Assembly (NCBI GenBank): GCA_949318235.1
Contig: OX439133.1
Span: 24,283,515 to 24,347,514 of the forward strand
Source: Ecdyonurus torrentis
Taxonomy: Eukaryota > Arthropoda > Insecta > Ephemeroptera > Heptageniidae
Direction: 5' to 3'
Length of the DNA: 64,000 nt
The position numbers and the translations under genes were made by a program. Below, piece by piece: positions 36,074 to 48,175 of this stretch (the stretch's first letter is position 1; each line of letters begins with the position of its first letter). The notes under the pieces are model-generated. The model saw nothing but the letters and a program-made list of their open reading frames with translations. It was not told the DNA's origin and did no database searches.

Positions 36074-36185
36074 TTATATATTTAAGTATATATTCACAAT
36101 CGTAGTGGTCAAATCCTGATTATGTGAAATTACCTACAAGAATTTAAAAATAAAAAATAAAAAAAACGTATCACATTTTTACATT
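35636..36185. other. Unassigned spacer with (TA)n
   Basis: (TA)n at 36022-36070. No gene recognised. Confidence 0.4.
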
Positions 36186-36541
36186 TTAAAGGAATAGACC
36201 AGAGAAAAACAAAAGCATTTATATCACAAATCACTTAATGGGATTTACATAAATAACTTTAGTTTGTCTCAAAACCCAACGGTAGCTCCGTAGCAGTGAT
36301 CAGAAATGTCGATTTATGCAACCCACACAACATTTTCATACTAATTTTTGCATGTTTCTGACGTCATCAACATGAATAGTCACGCAAATTGCATACTTTA
36401 CAGTTTTTTAATGTTCTCTCGTGGGGCTACATTAATATTATTGTAAAAATTGTCATCAGTTTTGAAGATCCCATTTCATGTTTATTCATTAAAAAGCATT
36501 ATTCATTAAAACATGTTGTTTTATGTGGTCCATGGCTTTAA
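36186..36541 (+). mobile_element. Family A MITE A8 with small internal duplication
   Basis: TTAAAGGAATAGACCAGAGA to GGTCCATGGCTTTAA. Near the right end ATTCATTAAAA is duplicated (36484-36512), making it ~13 bp longer than A7. Confidence 0.9.
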
Positions 36542-37317
36542 GCTGATCATAATATGTGTTTAACGTGTATAAATATGTTGATAAACGTTATTTAATATGT
36601 TTACGTGTGAAAAATATAAGAAGAAAAAATGCATATAACCACATTTAAATATAACTTCAATAATTTTTCTCTTTATGCAATATAAATAGATGCTGTAATA
36701 TGTGTAAAGTGGAAATTAAAGTTACAATGAATCGAAATTTCAGGTTTTGCCTTGGTTAGATTAATGCAAGGTTAATGTAGCTTCTGATTTTTGAAAATAA
36801 ATAAATGAATCAAAGAATAGTAATTAAAATTCTTCACGTACCATTAAAAAAAATCTTTGATTAAAAGAGTTAACGCAATGTGATTGTTTTTAAAGTACAA
36901 TTATAAACATGAAAATCCAAATTAAAGTTTAAATGATAAAAAAAAAAAAAAAAAAAAAAAAAAAACATTGTTGACGAATATTGAGTTTATATTATTAAGT
37001 TATATTATTGTGTCTTTGTTAGTATGATCAACAACAATACTGTATTGTTGTAGTAGTAGTTGTTGTTGTTGTGTGTTTGTGATTCAATTTACTTTACCAA
37101 ACAATACATCTCACTCTCTCTCTCTCTCTGTGTTATATTTTAACAGTAAATACATCACATAATATACAAACTCTGTATCATTTTGTTCATTGTATTTTAA
37201 AAAGCCACATAAAACTTTCTATCACTCACAATCTGTATTATAATATGTGATAATAACAATCGTTTAAAAACGAATTAACATTTTTTTTAATAGATAACTA
37301 CTTTTTTTTTTAACACA
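36542..37317. other. AT-rich spacer
   Basis: A 28-bp poly(A) near 36939, (GTT)n-like 37047-37069 and a short (TC)n near 37112. No gene recognised. Confidence 0.4.
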
Positions 37318-37390
37318 AGCTCGTTCTGTAAAGTGAATCTCAATAACATTGATTGGCTGACCAACAAAATACGACACATTCATTGCTTGA

Positions 37391-37452
<62 letters not shown>

Positions 37453-37665
37453 AGCCGATAAAAGTGAGTTGCATGTTTCGTATGGAACTTGTTTTGTGAG
37501 TTTCTTTCATTTTTATCAACTTCAAAGTTCTAAAAGAAAAAATAACAATGATCGACCATATGTATAAACGTAGTAAACAGGTAACGACATCATATCCAGC
37601 TGTTTTAAACAAAGGAACATTTTCGAAGCTGGCTCAATAATTGTGTGTAGTTTACAGAACGAGCT
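37318..37665 (-). mobile_element. Family S MITE S2
   Basis: AGCTCGTTCTGTAAA at the left and the exact inverse TTTACAGAACGAGCT at the right. Same blocks as S1 reversed, but with a 59-bp poly(T) at 37393-37451 where S1 has eight A. Confidence 0.85.
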
Positions 37666-37931
37666 ACAATGAGGAAGACCAATAATTTGTGGGACAGTAT
37701 TTGAGCACATTTTTAGAAAGAGTTTAACTAGTAGATTCTATTGATTAATTAATTACATTTCAGTGATTAATTCATTATTAAAAAAAAATGACGCCCATAT
37801 CCGCAAAAAGCCTGTGAACCTGTGACGTCATTTTCCATTACTCGTTTGTTTGAATTTGCAGCGGGATTCAATCGTCTTCTGCAAACTTTAACGCGTGCAT
37901 TTGAAAATTTAAGCAAATTTTAAATTCATGC

Positions 37932-38152
37932 ATACGGAAAAAATTATCTAAAGAGTTACTATTTAGACTTTTTTCATAATAAATTCTTTAGATACATACT
38001 AAACTTTTTAGAATCTAAAGAGTTAACTATTTACCGCTAAAGAATTTACGTTTGTACTAACTATATAAACTTTTTGCAAGAGAGTTATTGTTTAGTACCA
38101 AAAAGTTATTGATATGTATCAAAATAATTTCTTAAAAATGTGTTTTCCGTAA
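37932..38152 (+). mobile_element. Family T element T1
   Basis: TACGGAAAAAATTATCTAAA at the left, ATGTGTTTTCCGTA at the right. The interior repeats TCTAAAGAGTTAACTATTTA and GAGTTATTGTTTAGTACCAA. Near-inverse copy T2. Confidence 0.75.
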
Positions 38153-38274
38153 CCAAACATTTTCTTTTCAAAAAAAAAAAAAAATCGCAATATAATATTT
38201 TATTTTTATGATAGTATAAATAAATATTACTAGATAATTATTAAAACAACAAGATAACATGTGTATGTGTGTTT

Positions 38275-38276
<2 letters not shown>

Positions 38277-38367
<91 letters not shown>
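38277..38367. repeat. (TA)n microsatellite
   Basis: About 45 units. Confidence 0.98.
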
Positions 38368-38370
<3 letters not shown>

Positions 38371-38855
38371 GTGTTTTGTGATGTGTTTGTATGATGATTT
38401 AATACGTAAATACGTGACATTTCATGTAACTAAGAGATCTTTTAAAAGAGGTTGCTATGGTAACCAAACCTAATGTAAAATGTTGATAGATTAAAATCAA
38501 GTAATTGTAAAGCACGTACATTGATAATCTTTGTGTCTCGCTATATATTTTGTAAACATCACAATTTAATCTCAATGTTATACGTATTTTACATCATCAA
38601 AACATCACTACTACTATTTTTTTTTATTACCAAGCTTATAAAATATTATATTTTTTGTAAATTATAATCCTTTAAAAAAAATTAATGTTTAAAATAAAAA
38701 AAAAAGATCGGGTTTAATGATTATTAATATTATTATAATAAAAATAAAGTTAAAATTTTAAAATCTATTTTTTTTCCTGTAATTTTATTATATTTTCTTA
38801 AAAATTGATACAAATTTAACTTTTCTTATAATTTTTTTGGGATGTTTTATTTTTA
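38368..38855. other. AT-rich spacer
   Basis: Nothing recognised. Confidence 0.4.
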
Positions 38856-39066
38856 GGAGGTTATCGGTTTAGCGCGCGGGGAGACGCGGGGAAAGCTAAG
38901 GGTCCCCTAATTTAACATTACGCTTATGGGGAAAAACACGTTTTTGCGATTTTTGAGAAAACTACTCCACCGATTTCGGAGAAATTTAAATGAGAAATAC
39001 TAGACATATTTTTACATGTTTTAAGCCATAGTCATTTTTAAGCCTTTTATAAAACCGATAACCTCC
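38856..39066 (+). mobile_element. Family K element K1
   Basis: Perfect 15-bp TIR GGAGGTTATCGGTTT / AAACCGATAACCTCC. The left part is GC-rich (AGCGCGCGGGGAGACGCGGG), then AAAACACGTTTTTGCGATTT. A related end lies at 35600-35635. Superfamily unresolved. Confidence 0.75.
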
Positions 39067-39290
39067 ATTGATATGAAACTGCAAAGTATTTAATGTTGAA
39101 AACGTTGGTATTGCTGTAATGGGGCTAAAAGCAGTAAAGAAATTATTTGCTGTTGTTGTTATCTACTTACTAAAGCAAAGACCAAACCAATTAAAATTCA
39201 CTTTAAAGATAACATGTTAATGCAAAAATTCAAAATTTAGTGCCAACTTTTTTAGTCAAATATATATATATATATATATTTTTAATATGA

Positions 39291-39446
39291 CTAATAAAGG
39301 AACAACTGCTTTGAAGCCGACTATTAGCAATTTCACTTATATCCGATTCCGTTTCAACGTTCTACGCATGCGTATTAATTAGAAACGGAAGCGGATGTGA
39401 CCGAAATCACTTAAAGTCAGCTCCAAAACAGTTTTTCCTTTATTAG
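39291..39446. mobile_element. Family N palindrome N1
   Basis: CTAATAAAGGAACAACTG at the left, CAGTTTTTCCTTTATTAG at the right. Arms pair through GACTATTAGCAATTTC / GAAATCACTTAAAGTC and TCCGATTCCGTTTC / GAAACGGAAGCGGA around ACGCATGCGT. Confidence 0.75.
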
Positions 39447-40089
39447 TTATTTAAAACTTTTTTCAGTTTATTTTATCATTATTTTTTAATAAATTCATTC
39501 AATTTTATCTGATAATTATAGATAGTATATTATTATTATATGTTTTGCTGTATATAAGATAACTAAGATAAGTAACGTAGAAAAACTTGTTTAAAAAAAG
39601 GTCCTGTTATGAATATTTCCGCATTAAGTTGGACATTATCTTTTGTTTCATTGAGACAGTAACACAATAGTTAGTCATCTACTAATATAAGACTTTTTTT
39701 TTTTTTTTTTTTTTTTTTTACAACACGCACTTATTGCAAGTCTTCTATTCTTATAAAGAAACATAAACATATATGATAACATGATAACTATTATAGTTTG
39801 TAATGATGATAAAATGTACTTTATCATGCAAGTGTTTATACTAGTCAATTTTCCTTTATTACATTGCTAATCGATAATATGTACGTATACTTAATATTAT
39901 GACTTCTTTTTTTTTTTTTTAGGTCATATTTTACCACTCGACACGCACTCTCACACACAAAGACAATCGATTATACAATAGAAGCAGTGACCAGTAATCA
40001 TAATATTGTAGATAATAAAATACACGGTGAAAAAAAATATATATATATATAAAAAAAATGAGAGAAAGGATAAAAAGAAATGGTTTAAT
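39447..40089. other. AT-rich spacer
   Basis: A 27-bp poly(T) near 39693. No gene recognised. Confidence 0.4.
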
Positions 40090-40145
40090 AATGCTGTTCG
40101 TAAACCCTGTTTTTCGTGCCCCAAACTACAAAAAATAACGATCAC
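40090..40145. mobile_element. Family W fragment
   Basis: TAATGCTGTTCGTAAACCCT and AAAATAACGATCACC: one end of W. The other end is missing and family M starts just after. Confidence 0.5.
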
Positions 40146-40164
40146 CCAATACTTTTTAAGGCGG

Positions 40165-40420
40165 GAAATCAGCTACTGCGGGATTTGACTAAAAAGTTGT
40201 AAAGAAGAATAAATTTGAAATTTAACACAGTGATAGATTAGAGTAAGATAACTTAAAAAATATAAAAATTTTGGGGGGTCACCATGCTAGATTTTGAATT
40301 ACGATTTTTTGAAGTTTTAGTCCCATAAAAGCGCATGTTAATTTCAGTAATTAATTTCTCTCTTATCTGATGGTCACGGGTGCTGAAATGTTTATGAAGG
40401 GTAGCTGTTACCATTAACTT
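40165..40420. mobile_element. Family M copy, best preserved
   Basis: GGCGGGAAATCAGCTACTGC, GGGGGGTCACCATGCTAGAT, GAAGTTTTAGTCCCATAAAA and CTCTTATCTGATGGTCACGG. The TCACCATGC and CCCATAA...TGTTAATTTC blocks are also inside family I, so M and I share an interior. Confidence 0.65.
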
Positions 40421-40462
40421 TAAGATGGTATAAAAAAATTAGGAACTTTTGAAATAAACTCT

Positions 40463-40566
40463 TTTTATGTGAAAAATGAGGAGAAATGATGTTTCCCCTA
40501 TGCTGGACAATGCATTCCACAAACATGGTGACAAAGCGCAAGGATGTGCAAGGTGTCTATATAACA
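40463..40566 (-). mobile_element. Family R copy R2
   Basis: GAGGAGAAATGATGTTTCCC, ATGCTGGACAATGCATTCC and AAGCGCAAGGATGTGCAAGG are R1 reversed, ending GTCTATATA. Confidence 0.55.
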
Positions 40567-40997
40567 TCTACACTATAAACATTACAACACAAAAACATGA
40601 TAGATATATGCATGATAATATTAATCAGCTGTTTTTTCTTTCCGTGTATCGTGATATCAAGTTGTTATATAGTAATATAAAATATTATTGATTATGTATA
40701 TATATGTATATATATATATATATAAAAGATCAATAAATATGTCGACTATAATATGTTACATTGATTTAAAAATAGAAAGCTATATATTTTTTTTTGTTCT
40801 CATGCATATCAAAAGCATAATATTTTATATAATAGAATGTAATATTATCTGGAGATCTACTCTCTCTCTTTCTCTCTCTCTCTCTCTAGATGGCTTGGTA
40901 TTATAACATGCATACATGTAAAGTATAGACTGACAATGTCCTATATTATCAACGTGACATTTATACTACACTGAAAAATAATTATATAATTTTATTG

Positions 40998-41227
40998 TAC
41001 ACGGAAAACATAAATTTAATAAATTATTTAGATACATATCAATAACTCTTTAGTACTAAACAATAACTCTCTTGCAAAAAGTTTAAAGAGTAACTCGTTA
41101 GTACAAACGTAAATTCTTTAGCGGTAAATAGTTGACTCTTTAGATTCTAAAAAGTTTAGTATGTATCTAAAGAATTTATTATGAATTAAGTCTATATAGT
41201 AATTCTTTAGATAATTTTTTCCGTGTA
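40998..41227 (-). mobile_element. Family T element T2
   Basis: TACACGGAAAACATAAATTT at the left, TTTTTTCCGTGTA at the right, interior T1 reversed with high identity. Confidence 0.8.
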
Positions 41228-41279
41228 TTTTATGATATTGTACCTAAACGGACACTTACAAACTTACAAAAATAAATAC

Positions 41280-41751
41280 TTAAAGGCATAGACAACATGA
41301 AAACATAAACACATATCACAAAACACTTGATGCGACTTACATGAATAACTTCATCCCTCAAAGGGTAGATGAGGTTAAACATGGGCGCTTGCGCCTTTCC
41401 TGGCTACTTCTGTCACTGCTCAACGGTCCTCTCGAATACGGGGGCTTAGTAAGACATACAGTAAATAATAAAAAATAAATAAAACTCTAATTTGTCTCAA
41501 AACCCAACTGTATAGCAGTGATCAGAAAATTTCGATTCATGCAACCCGCACAACATTATCATACTAGTTTTTGCATGTTTCTGACGTCATAAACAGAAAC
41601 TTTCACACAAATTGCATACTTTACAGTATTTTCCTGCTCTCTTATGGGGCCACATTTACATATTGGTAAAAATTGTCATCAGTTTTATAGATCTTATTTT
41701 GTGTTTAATGATTAAAAAGATCATATTGTTTCAAGTTTTCTATGCCTTTAA
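41280..41751 (+). mobile_element. Family A MITE A9 with a retroposon tail inside
   Basis: TTAAAGGCATAGACAACATG to TTTTCTATGCCTTTAA, both TTAA present. A ~134-bp GC-richer piece breaks the ATAACTT/TAGTTTGTCTC block. TGACGTCA near 41582. Confidence 0.85.
41351..41484 (+). mobile_element. Short retroposon 3' end inside A9
   Basis: Begins CATCCCTCAAAGGGTAGATG, has a GGGCGCTTGCGCC hairpin and CTGCTCAACGGTCCTCTCGA, and ends in ACAGTAAATAATAAAAAATA-type tail. The tail and sharp GC shift suggest the 3' end of a SINE or LINE. Confidence 0.5.
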
Positions 41752-41809
41752 TACTAGTGCTAGCTCATTTGCACAACAATTTGTTCAGTACAGCATAATA
41801 TATATGCTA

Positions 41810-42059
41810 CAACGAAGCTGAAGATAACATAAGGCATTGACTGCGCATTTCGTGCGTGTGCTGTAAGATTTAAATCTTCATTTCCGGTATTTTTCACGTT
41901 TTGATAGCGGGAAAATATTATCGTGTGTAATTTTTTTTTTTTTTTTTTTTTTTTTGAAAAATTGAAATTTTACCGGAAATAGATCTTGTTGATCGGGCAA
42001 ATTCAGAAAAGACGAACGATATTCGCAGTCGATGCCTTACGTTTTCTTTAGCTTCGTTG
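41810..42059. mobile_element. Family V element with 8-bp flanking repeat
   Basis: CAACGAAGCTGAAGATAACA at the left, TTTTCTTTAGCTTCGTTG at the right. Pairing continues through AAGGCATTGACTGCG / CGCAGTCGATGCCTT. Flanks ATATGCTA (41802-41809) and ATATGCTG (42060-42067) differ at one base. 22-bp poly(T) inside. hAT-like by duplication length only. Confidence 0.7.
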
Positions 42060-42092
42060 ATATGCTGTACAGCATAATTATGCTATTTTGAT

Positions 42093-42190
42093 ACGGAAGG
42101 AAGAAATTACGTAATTTATGCTGCATTCACATAGATGGAATAAATTAGGTTTTTCATGCAGCATAAATGTAATAGAAGACCTGCAAAAGT
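42093..42190 (+). mobile_element. Family U fragment
   Basis: TACGGAAGGAAGAAATTACG and TAATTTATGCTGCATTC: left end of a second U in opposite orientation to U3. Confidence 0.5.
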
Positions 42191-43853
42191 AGGTTTAGTG
42201 ATAAAATAAACAAACTCACAGCTCCTAACAAGGTGCTTGCAGACGACTTTGTGTTCCTATCTCAATTTAACATGCTTTCTTATGGGGGAATGAAGCAGCT
42301 ATTATAACTATAATGTTAAGATTAATTCTCGGAGTTGAAATTTTTATTGTAGCTTACAATAAAAAAGCTCAAAGCTTTTGTTTTATTTAATTTTAATTTT
42401 TTCTGTTTTACACAATTTAAATAAAATTATTATATTTTATGTATTTATTTAGAATTTACATTCATTTAGTTAATAATAATATTAAAAAGTATTCTGTCAA
42501 TTTATAAACTTACTATTTTTATAATTTTTTTCTATTTATTAATATTTCAAAATACTGTCTTCCATAATGATAGAATGATTCTTTCAATGTTTAACAATCA
42601 GGCATGTTGTTATATAATAATCTGTTAATCAGTATTTATTATATTGTAATTATAATACAAAACGTATAAGTTAAGAACGAAGATGTAAAATCAAAATGTT
42701 AATATATATACGAATAACGAAATAAATAGTAAGTTAATTTTTTTTTAATGAATTTTATTATCTTTGATATTTAAAAAAAAAAAAATGTAATAGAAACAGT
42801 TGCTATATCTATATGATTCATACTCGAGTGCATAATAATATTAATATATAAAAGCATAATTTATTATAATGGCTTGTTTGTATACGGAAGTAATCATATA
42901 TTTTTCATGCGTAATAATAAATTTAATTGTATGTTGTTTTCAAATGGAGATTGAATTGCAATGAAATTTATTTCATATTAAAAAATATTGCTACGTGTAA
43001 TAAAGAATTAATAGAAGAAGAAAAGAGTGAATACCAGAGGTAAAATAATGACAAAACTTATATTATGCATGTTAAAATTGCATTGTGATACTGATAGCAG
43101 TGATACATAATTATTCATGGAGTTAATCCAGTATTTTTTTTTTTTTTGAAAATGTTTATTTTCTTTAAAAAAAATAATAATCATTGCACTCTACAATTTT
43201 TTTTTTTTTTTTCGTTTGTTAAGAAAAATGACAAAAATATTTTATCGTAAATCCTTATAATACATTTCACTGAAGCTAGGACTGGCCATAAAGTTAGCCC
43301 ATGCAATCCCTGACAAAGTTACGCCCTTTTTTAAAATTCTCATAGGGTTTCAGTATTGCCACTTTTTGGCCCAGTTACACTCCCAAAAATAGCCTGTAGA
43401 ACTAAACTGTTATTATTTTTTAATAAGCTACTTCTACTGTGATTTTACTTCTTAAGTTTAGTAATGGGCTATATTAAAATATAGTAATATTTTTAAAGTT
43501 CAGTAAACTTTATTATATGATATTTCTATTTAAAAACCTTAAAAATCATTTCATAGTACAAAATATAGCTCCACATAAACAGGATGTAATGGTAATGAAT
43601 AAAATGGTTAGACATATACCAAGTTTTTATATTTTTTAATATAATGCAAAAGAAAAAAAAATTATTCATTAATTTTAGTTTGCATGAAAAAAAATTAATA
43701 TGAGAAGCTAAAATAAAAAGAATGTTTTGAAATTTTACTTAAAAGACTACATTTATACTATAACATAGATTTTTCCTCTACATTTTTATTCATAAAAATT
43801 GTAAAGTTTTTCTATATAAAACATAAAAGTTGATTTCGTTTGGTGACATAGAG

Positions 43854-43854
<1 letters not shown>
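42191..43854. other. AT-rich DNA with a small repeat and an unassigned island
   Basis: 42178-42300 (AACATGCTTTCTTATGGGGG) is homologous to 44045-44160 (AACATGCTTTCTTATGGGAG), an unnamed repeat. A GC-richer patch at 43270-43400 (AGGACTGGCCATAAAGTTAG, TTTTTGGCCCAGTTACACTC) is unassigned. The rest is AT-rich. Confidence 0.4.

Positions 43855-43903
<49 letters not shown>
43855..43903. repeat. (TG)n microsatellite
   Basis: About 24 units, followed by GATGGG and poly(A). Confidence 0.96.
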
Positions 43904-43910
<7 letters not shown>

Positions 43911-44552
43911 GATGGGAAAAAAAAAAAAAAAACTCAATTTTCTCACCGCATAAGATTGCTTTAGAAATGAAAAATACACTAAAAGAAAAAAATATATACC
44001 AGCAAAAAATATTTTCAGTAAAACAAAAAACTATATAACAGAAATAGAAGACTATAATATAGCAAAAGTAGATTTAGTAAGAATATAGACAGATACTAAC
44101 AAAGTACTAACAGATAACTTATATTGCCATAATTTAACATGCTTTCTTATGGGAGAATGACACATAACTTTATAGTTTTACTAAATTTGACGTTAATGTA
44201 CTATGACAAATATGATTTGTTTTCAAATTGATTGAAACTCAAGAAAACAAACGCTTCAAGGTTTAGTTATCCACGGAAAAATTTTCAATATCGATAGAAT
44301 ATTTCAAATATATCGTGCTTTTATTTATAAAAAAAATCAACGCCATCATATGATCACTAAATAACATGGGCAGGTATGGGAAAATTGCACATTTTGTCAG
44401 TTGAAAAATACTTATAGCAATATTTTTAAACCGTTTATGCTGTTAACAGATTGAATTATAGGTTTTCAAGCATGCGAGAAAATAGTAATAATAAAAAATA
44501 ACTACAATTTTTAAAGAAAATAGCTAAAAAAACCCACATTTGTCCTATTGAG

Positions 44553-44862
44553 TAGTAAAAGAACAATGATTTTGAGGCTGACTATAAGCGATTTCGGTCA
44601 TATCAAAGTCATATGACGAAGCAGTATTTCTGATACTATGGTGTGAGATCACGTCCAGTGTATAGGCATTTTGCCTTTATCTCATCACCTGTTGGGTAAT
44701 TTACATGTGTTTTTTTATGTATAATATCTAAACCCAATAAAGAACTATTATTATTATTATTATATCCGCTTCCGTTTCTCCTTACTACACATGCGCAGTA
44801 AGTCGAAATGGAAGTGGATGTGTGTACTTATAGTCAGCTTCAAAACAGTTGTTCCTTTATCG
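44553..44862. mobile_element. Family N copy N2 inside B15, carrying a retroposon
   Basis: AGTAAAAGAACAATGATTTT, GGCTGACTATAAGCGATTTC at the left; GAAATGGAAGTGGATGTG, TATAGTCAGCTTCAAAACAG and TTGTTCCTTTAT at the right; ACACATGCGCAGT in the middle. Confidence 0.7.
44605..44762 (+). mobile_element. Retroposon 3' end inside N2
   Basis: Sequence absent from N1: GATCACGTCCAGTGTATAGG, CATTTTGCCTTTATCTCATC and CACCTGTTGGGTAATTTACA, ending AACCCAATAAAGAAC plus (TAT)n. The AATAAA plus triplet tail is typical of a non-LTR 3' end. Confidence 0.55.
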
Positions 44863-45182
44863 GTCAATGCTGATCAATGTTATTTCTTGCTCCAGTATGG
44901 CGTCAGAGCGCATTCAGTATGATTCCATACGCATATAGTAATAGGCTCTATAATCCATACATGAGAAAATTAAAATATTTTTAATTAAAATTTAAATATT
45001 TAGAAAAAGTTGAGACGTTAAAAATTTAATATAAAAAGAAAACTACAGTAAGTTATTTTGCTATTTTCACAGTGTATATAAGATTGTGTATCGTTTGTAT
45101 TTTTGGGTGTTTCATAGTGGTTTTGTGTATAATGTGATTAAACCGAATGTCGTGCAAGTCGCGTTTTATGTCTCCCCAAAGA

Positions 45183-45192
45183 ACGTTCTCTC

Positions 45193-45240
<48 letters not shown>
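45183..45240. repeat. (TC)n microsatellite
   Basis: Slightly interrupted TC array. Confidence 0.95.
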
Positions 45241-45484
45241 ACTCGCTGCATCACTGACTTAAATATTAATACACCATTCTGCTAATCTATGATCCCTCTG
45301 CTATGCAGTGTACATTTTTATTTATTTTTTGTCGCAGTTTTTTAAATTAAAAAGTAGACATTTTTAAGATTTTTTTTCTTTCTTATCGCTATTTGTAGCT
45401 TCTTTTTTTTCTTCTTTTTTTTTTTGTTTTTGTTAAGAGCATTTGCATTATTTAACTTCTTTTTAAAGTTTAATCACGAACTAC

Positions 45485-45770
45485 AGGATAGTTGCATATA
45501 AAAGTTGACGCCATATGCGAGAGAACTAAATAACAAGGGGTCATTTATGTCACTTTAAAAAAAAAATAGCAACATTTTTGAGAGCATAGGTGCTGTTAGT
45601 GTTAATAGGTTGAATTAGGTTATTCAGAATTAAAAAAGAAAAAGAAGAAGAAAATTTTTATAGGAAATAGCCAAAAACGATGTTTGTACTCCTATGCTGA
45701 GCAATGTTATTCATTGCTAAAGTATGGCATCAAAGCACATTTCCCCACTTTGCATGCACACATTCTATAG
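45485..45770 (-). mobile_element. Family B subfamily copy B10
   Basis: AGTTGACGCCATATGCGAGA, TTTTTGAGAGCATAGGTGCT, CTATGCTGAGCAATGTTATT, and an ACTTTGCATGCACACATTCT end like B8. Confidence 0.7.
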
Positions 45771-46258
45771 TTTATAATATTTGTTATATAATAATAATTG
45801 CATATAATTCTATTGTGTGTTTGCGTATGTATGAATGAGTAGTTCAAGGGTGTGTATTATGTGAATGGGGTGTGTGGGAGTGAGATTAGAAGGCAATTTG
45901 ACTAAAAGGAAAAATATTTGCCATGTAACAACGTTGCGATGCAAATGGATAGTTGCAGATAGTAATATTACTAGGATTATTACGTTTGATTTCATAATTA
46001 ATTATTAAATCTATAGATTTATTTAATAATTTAACTAGATTATAAGTTTATGGTATAGGAAACAGGGTTATAATCTTCTTTGAATGGAGTGTCCTTTATA
46101 ATGATGCTGTATATGACATATGTGACCGACATTTTGCCTACATGCAAGGATAGTTTCTATCTCCCTCTCTAAAATACTGTAGAATTTCTAAACATAATTG
46201 ATAAAATAACCGCAGAAAAATGGATTTTTCTCGCACTTTTTTACTTTATGAATAAAGG

Positions 46259-46259
<1 letters not shown>
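45771..46259. other. Unassigned spacer
   Basis: No gene recognised. Confidence 0.4.

Positions 46260-46352
<93 letters not shown>
46260..46352. repeat. (GATT)n microsatellite
   Basis: About 23 units, uninterrupted. Confidence 0.98.
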
Positions 46353-46645
46353 CCAACAAACCAACGAATGAACGAAATACACTTGTTAATATTTCAAAAA
46401 TACAATCAAAAGGTATATTTAGATAACCGTAATAATAGCGATACAAACTTCTGCAATTTCTAATCCTAACACTGGCTAATTTTTATCAGAATCGCTTGAA
46501 ATAGCTTTTTAGTCAGCTATGATATTTTGTATGTTTACTTTTCGTTATATACTACAACAGCTAATGTTGACTTTCCATTGGAGATTTAATATTGGTATGA
46601 AAAGCGAATCACAACAAAGAGAAGTTTAACAATGCTAAATCATCA

Positions 46646-46935
46646 AACACGGAAAGAATGAATTACGTAATTTACTAAGCATTATATCGTCAATGATACT
46701 AAATTATAGAAGAGCATAAATAATTATGTTATTCAATTTGTATAACGAACAAAATTAAATAAATTATAATTATGCTATCCCATTTTCAGTACAATTTATT
46801 CAATACAGCATAATCTATGCAATACTTTACAATTACTATATTTTAATAGCATAAATTTTATATTCATTATGTTCTTCTTATTTTGCATCATTTTGTTACA
46901 TAAATGCAGCATAAATTACATTAATAATTATTTTC
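46646..46935 (+). mobile_element. Family U element U4
   Basis: ACACGGAAAGAATGAATTAC, CGTCAATGATACTAAATTAT, and many GCATAA words. The right part is rearranged and abuts U5. Confidence 0.6.
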
Positions 46936-47245
46936 ATGCACGGAAAGAATAAATTACGTAGTTTATGCTATGTATTTATGTCATTATATCATAAATAATG
47001 CTAAATTAGAACAACATAAATAATTATGCTGTACAACTTATAATTTTTGCTGCGCCACATAATTATTATGCAATACAGCATAAATTGTGTTGTATTGTAC
47101 AAATTGTGCTGAAAATGAGCTAGCATAATTATTATATAGTTATTTTTGTCCGTGTGTATATATAATTATTATACAGTGTATATTATGCTGTAGTTAACAA
47201 ATTATGCTAGAAATATGAGCGAGCGTATTTATTTTTGGTCGAGTA
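46936..47245 (+). mobile_element. Family U element U5 plus partial repeat of its right end
   Basis: TGCACGGAAAGAATAAATTA to TAGTTATTTTTGTCCGTGTG (about 47155). A second degenerate right half (TTATGCTGTAGTTAACAAAT ... TATTTATTTTTGGTCGAG) follows. Confidence 0.7.
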
Positions 47246-47647
<402 letters not shown>

Positions 47648-47984
47648 AGTATATATATATAAGGGTAAGAGAAAAGATGTTGAAATTTATCTCATAGCCT
47701 CTAGGCAAAGGCATTTTCATGCTTTTGAAATTTCAAACCCAAGCCAATCTCATATACAAAATAAGGATCGTCGCACATTTGAGTGCATATACATATATGC
47801 ATGAATAAATCTACAAAGTAGAATTAATACAATATACTTGTACATATATGTATGTATGTACTTCTAAAAAGAGAAGTTCCTTTTCCTTTACTATCTTATG
47901 TAATATGCTTGTCAATTAAATAAAATTAATTATTTTTAATTAAGACAATAAAATTTGGATCTTTTGGTGTGAGCTATATTCATA

Positions 47985-48092
47985 ATAGTGTTGTTTCTAA
48001 ATCCTGTTTTCTTTACTACAGACAATGCGCATTAAATTTGAATAACCGTAGTTGATCGTCATTTTAGTAACAGGAAACCATACAAAAAATTT
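47985..48092. mobile_element. Family W, copy W5, diverged
   Basis: TAGTGTTGTTTCTAAATCCT, AATGCGCATTAAATTTGAAT, AACCGTAGTTGATCGTCATT. Confidence 0.55.
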
Positions 48093-48175
48093 AATTTTTG
48101 TTACTGCTAAAATAAAATTATGCTACAATCACTACTATATTACATGTCGATCTAACATAGTAGTTTTATGAACGC

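Larger units (their letters stand above)
41250..42092 (-). mobile_element. Family U copy U3, interrupted by A9 and V
   Basis: The U end ACAAAAATAAATACTTAA is split by A9. U resumes TACTAGTGCTAGCTCATTTG and ACAATTTGTTCAGTACAGCA, is split again by V, then continues CAGCATAATTATGCTATTTT. Blocks are family U in reverse. Confidence 0.6.
44336..44952 (-). mobile_element. Family B copy B15, interrupted by N2
   Basis: ATCAACGCCATCATATGATC and TTGTCAGTTGAAAAATACTT through TTTGTCCTATTGAG lie before N2. GATCAATGTTATTTCTTGCT and CAGTATGGCGTCAGAGCGCA follow it. Confidence 0.7.

Noticed and set aside
46188..46446. SINQ-repeat frame
   Set aside because: Translation of (GATT)n.
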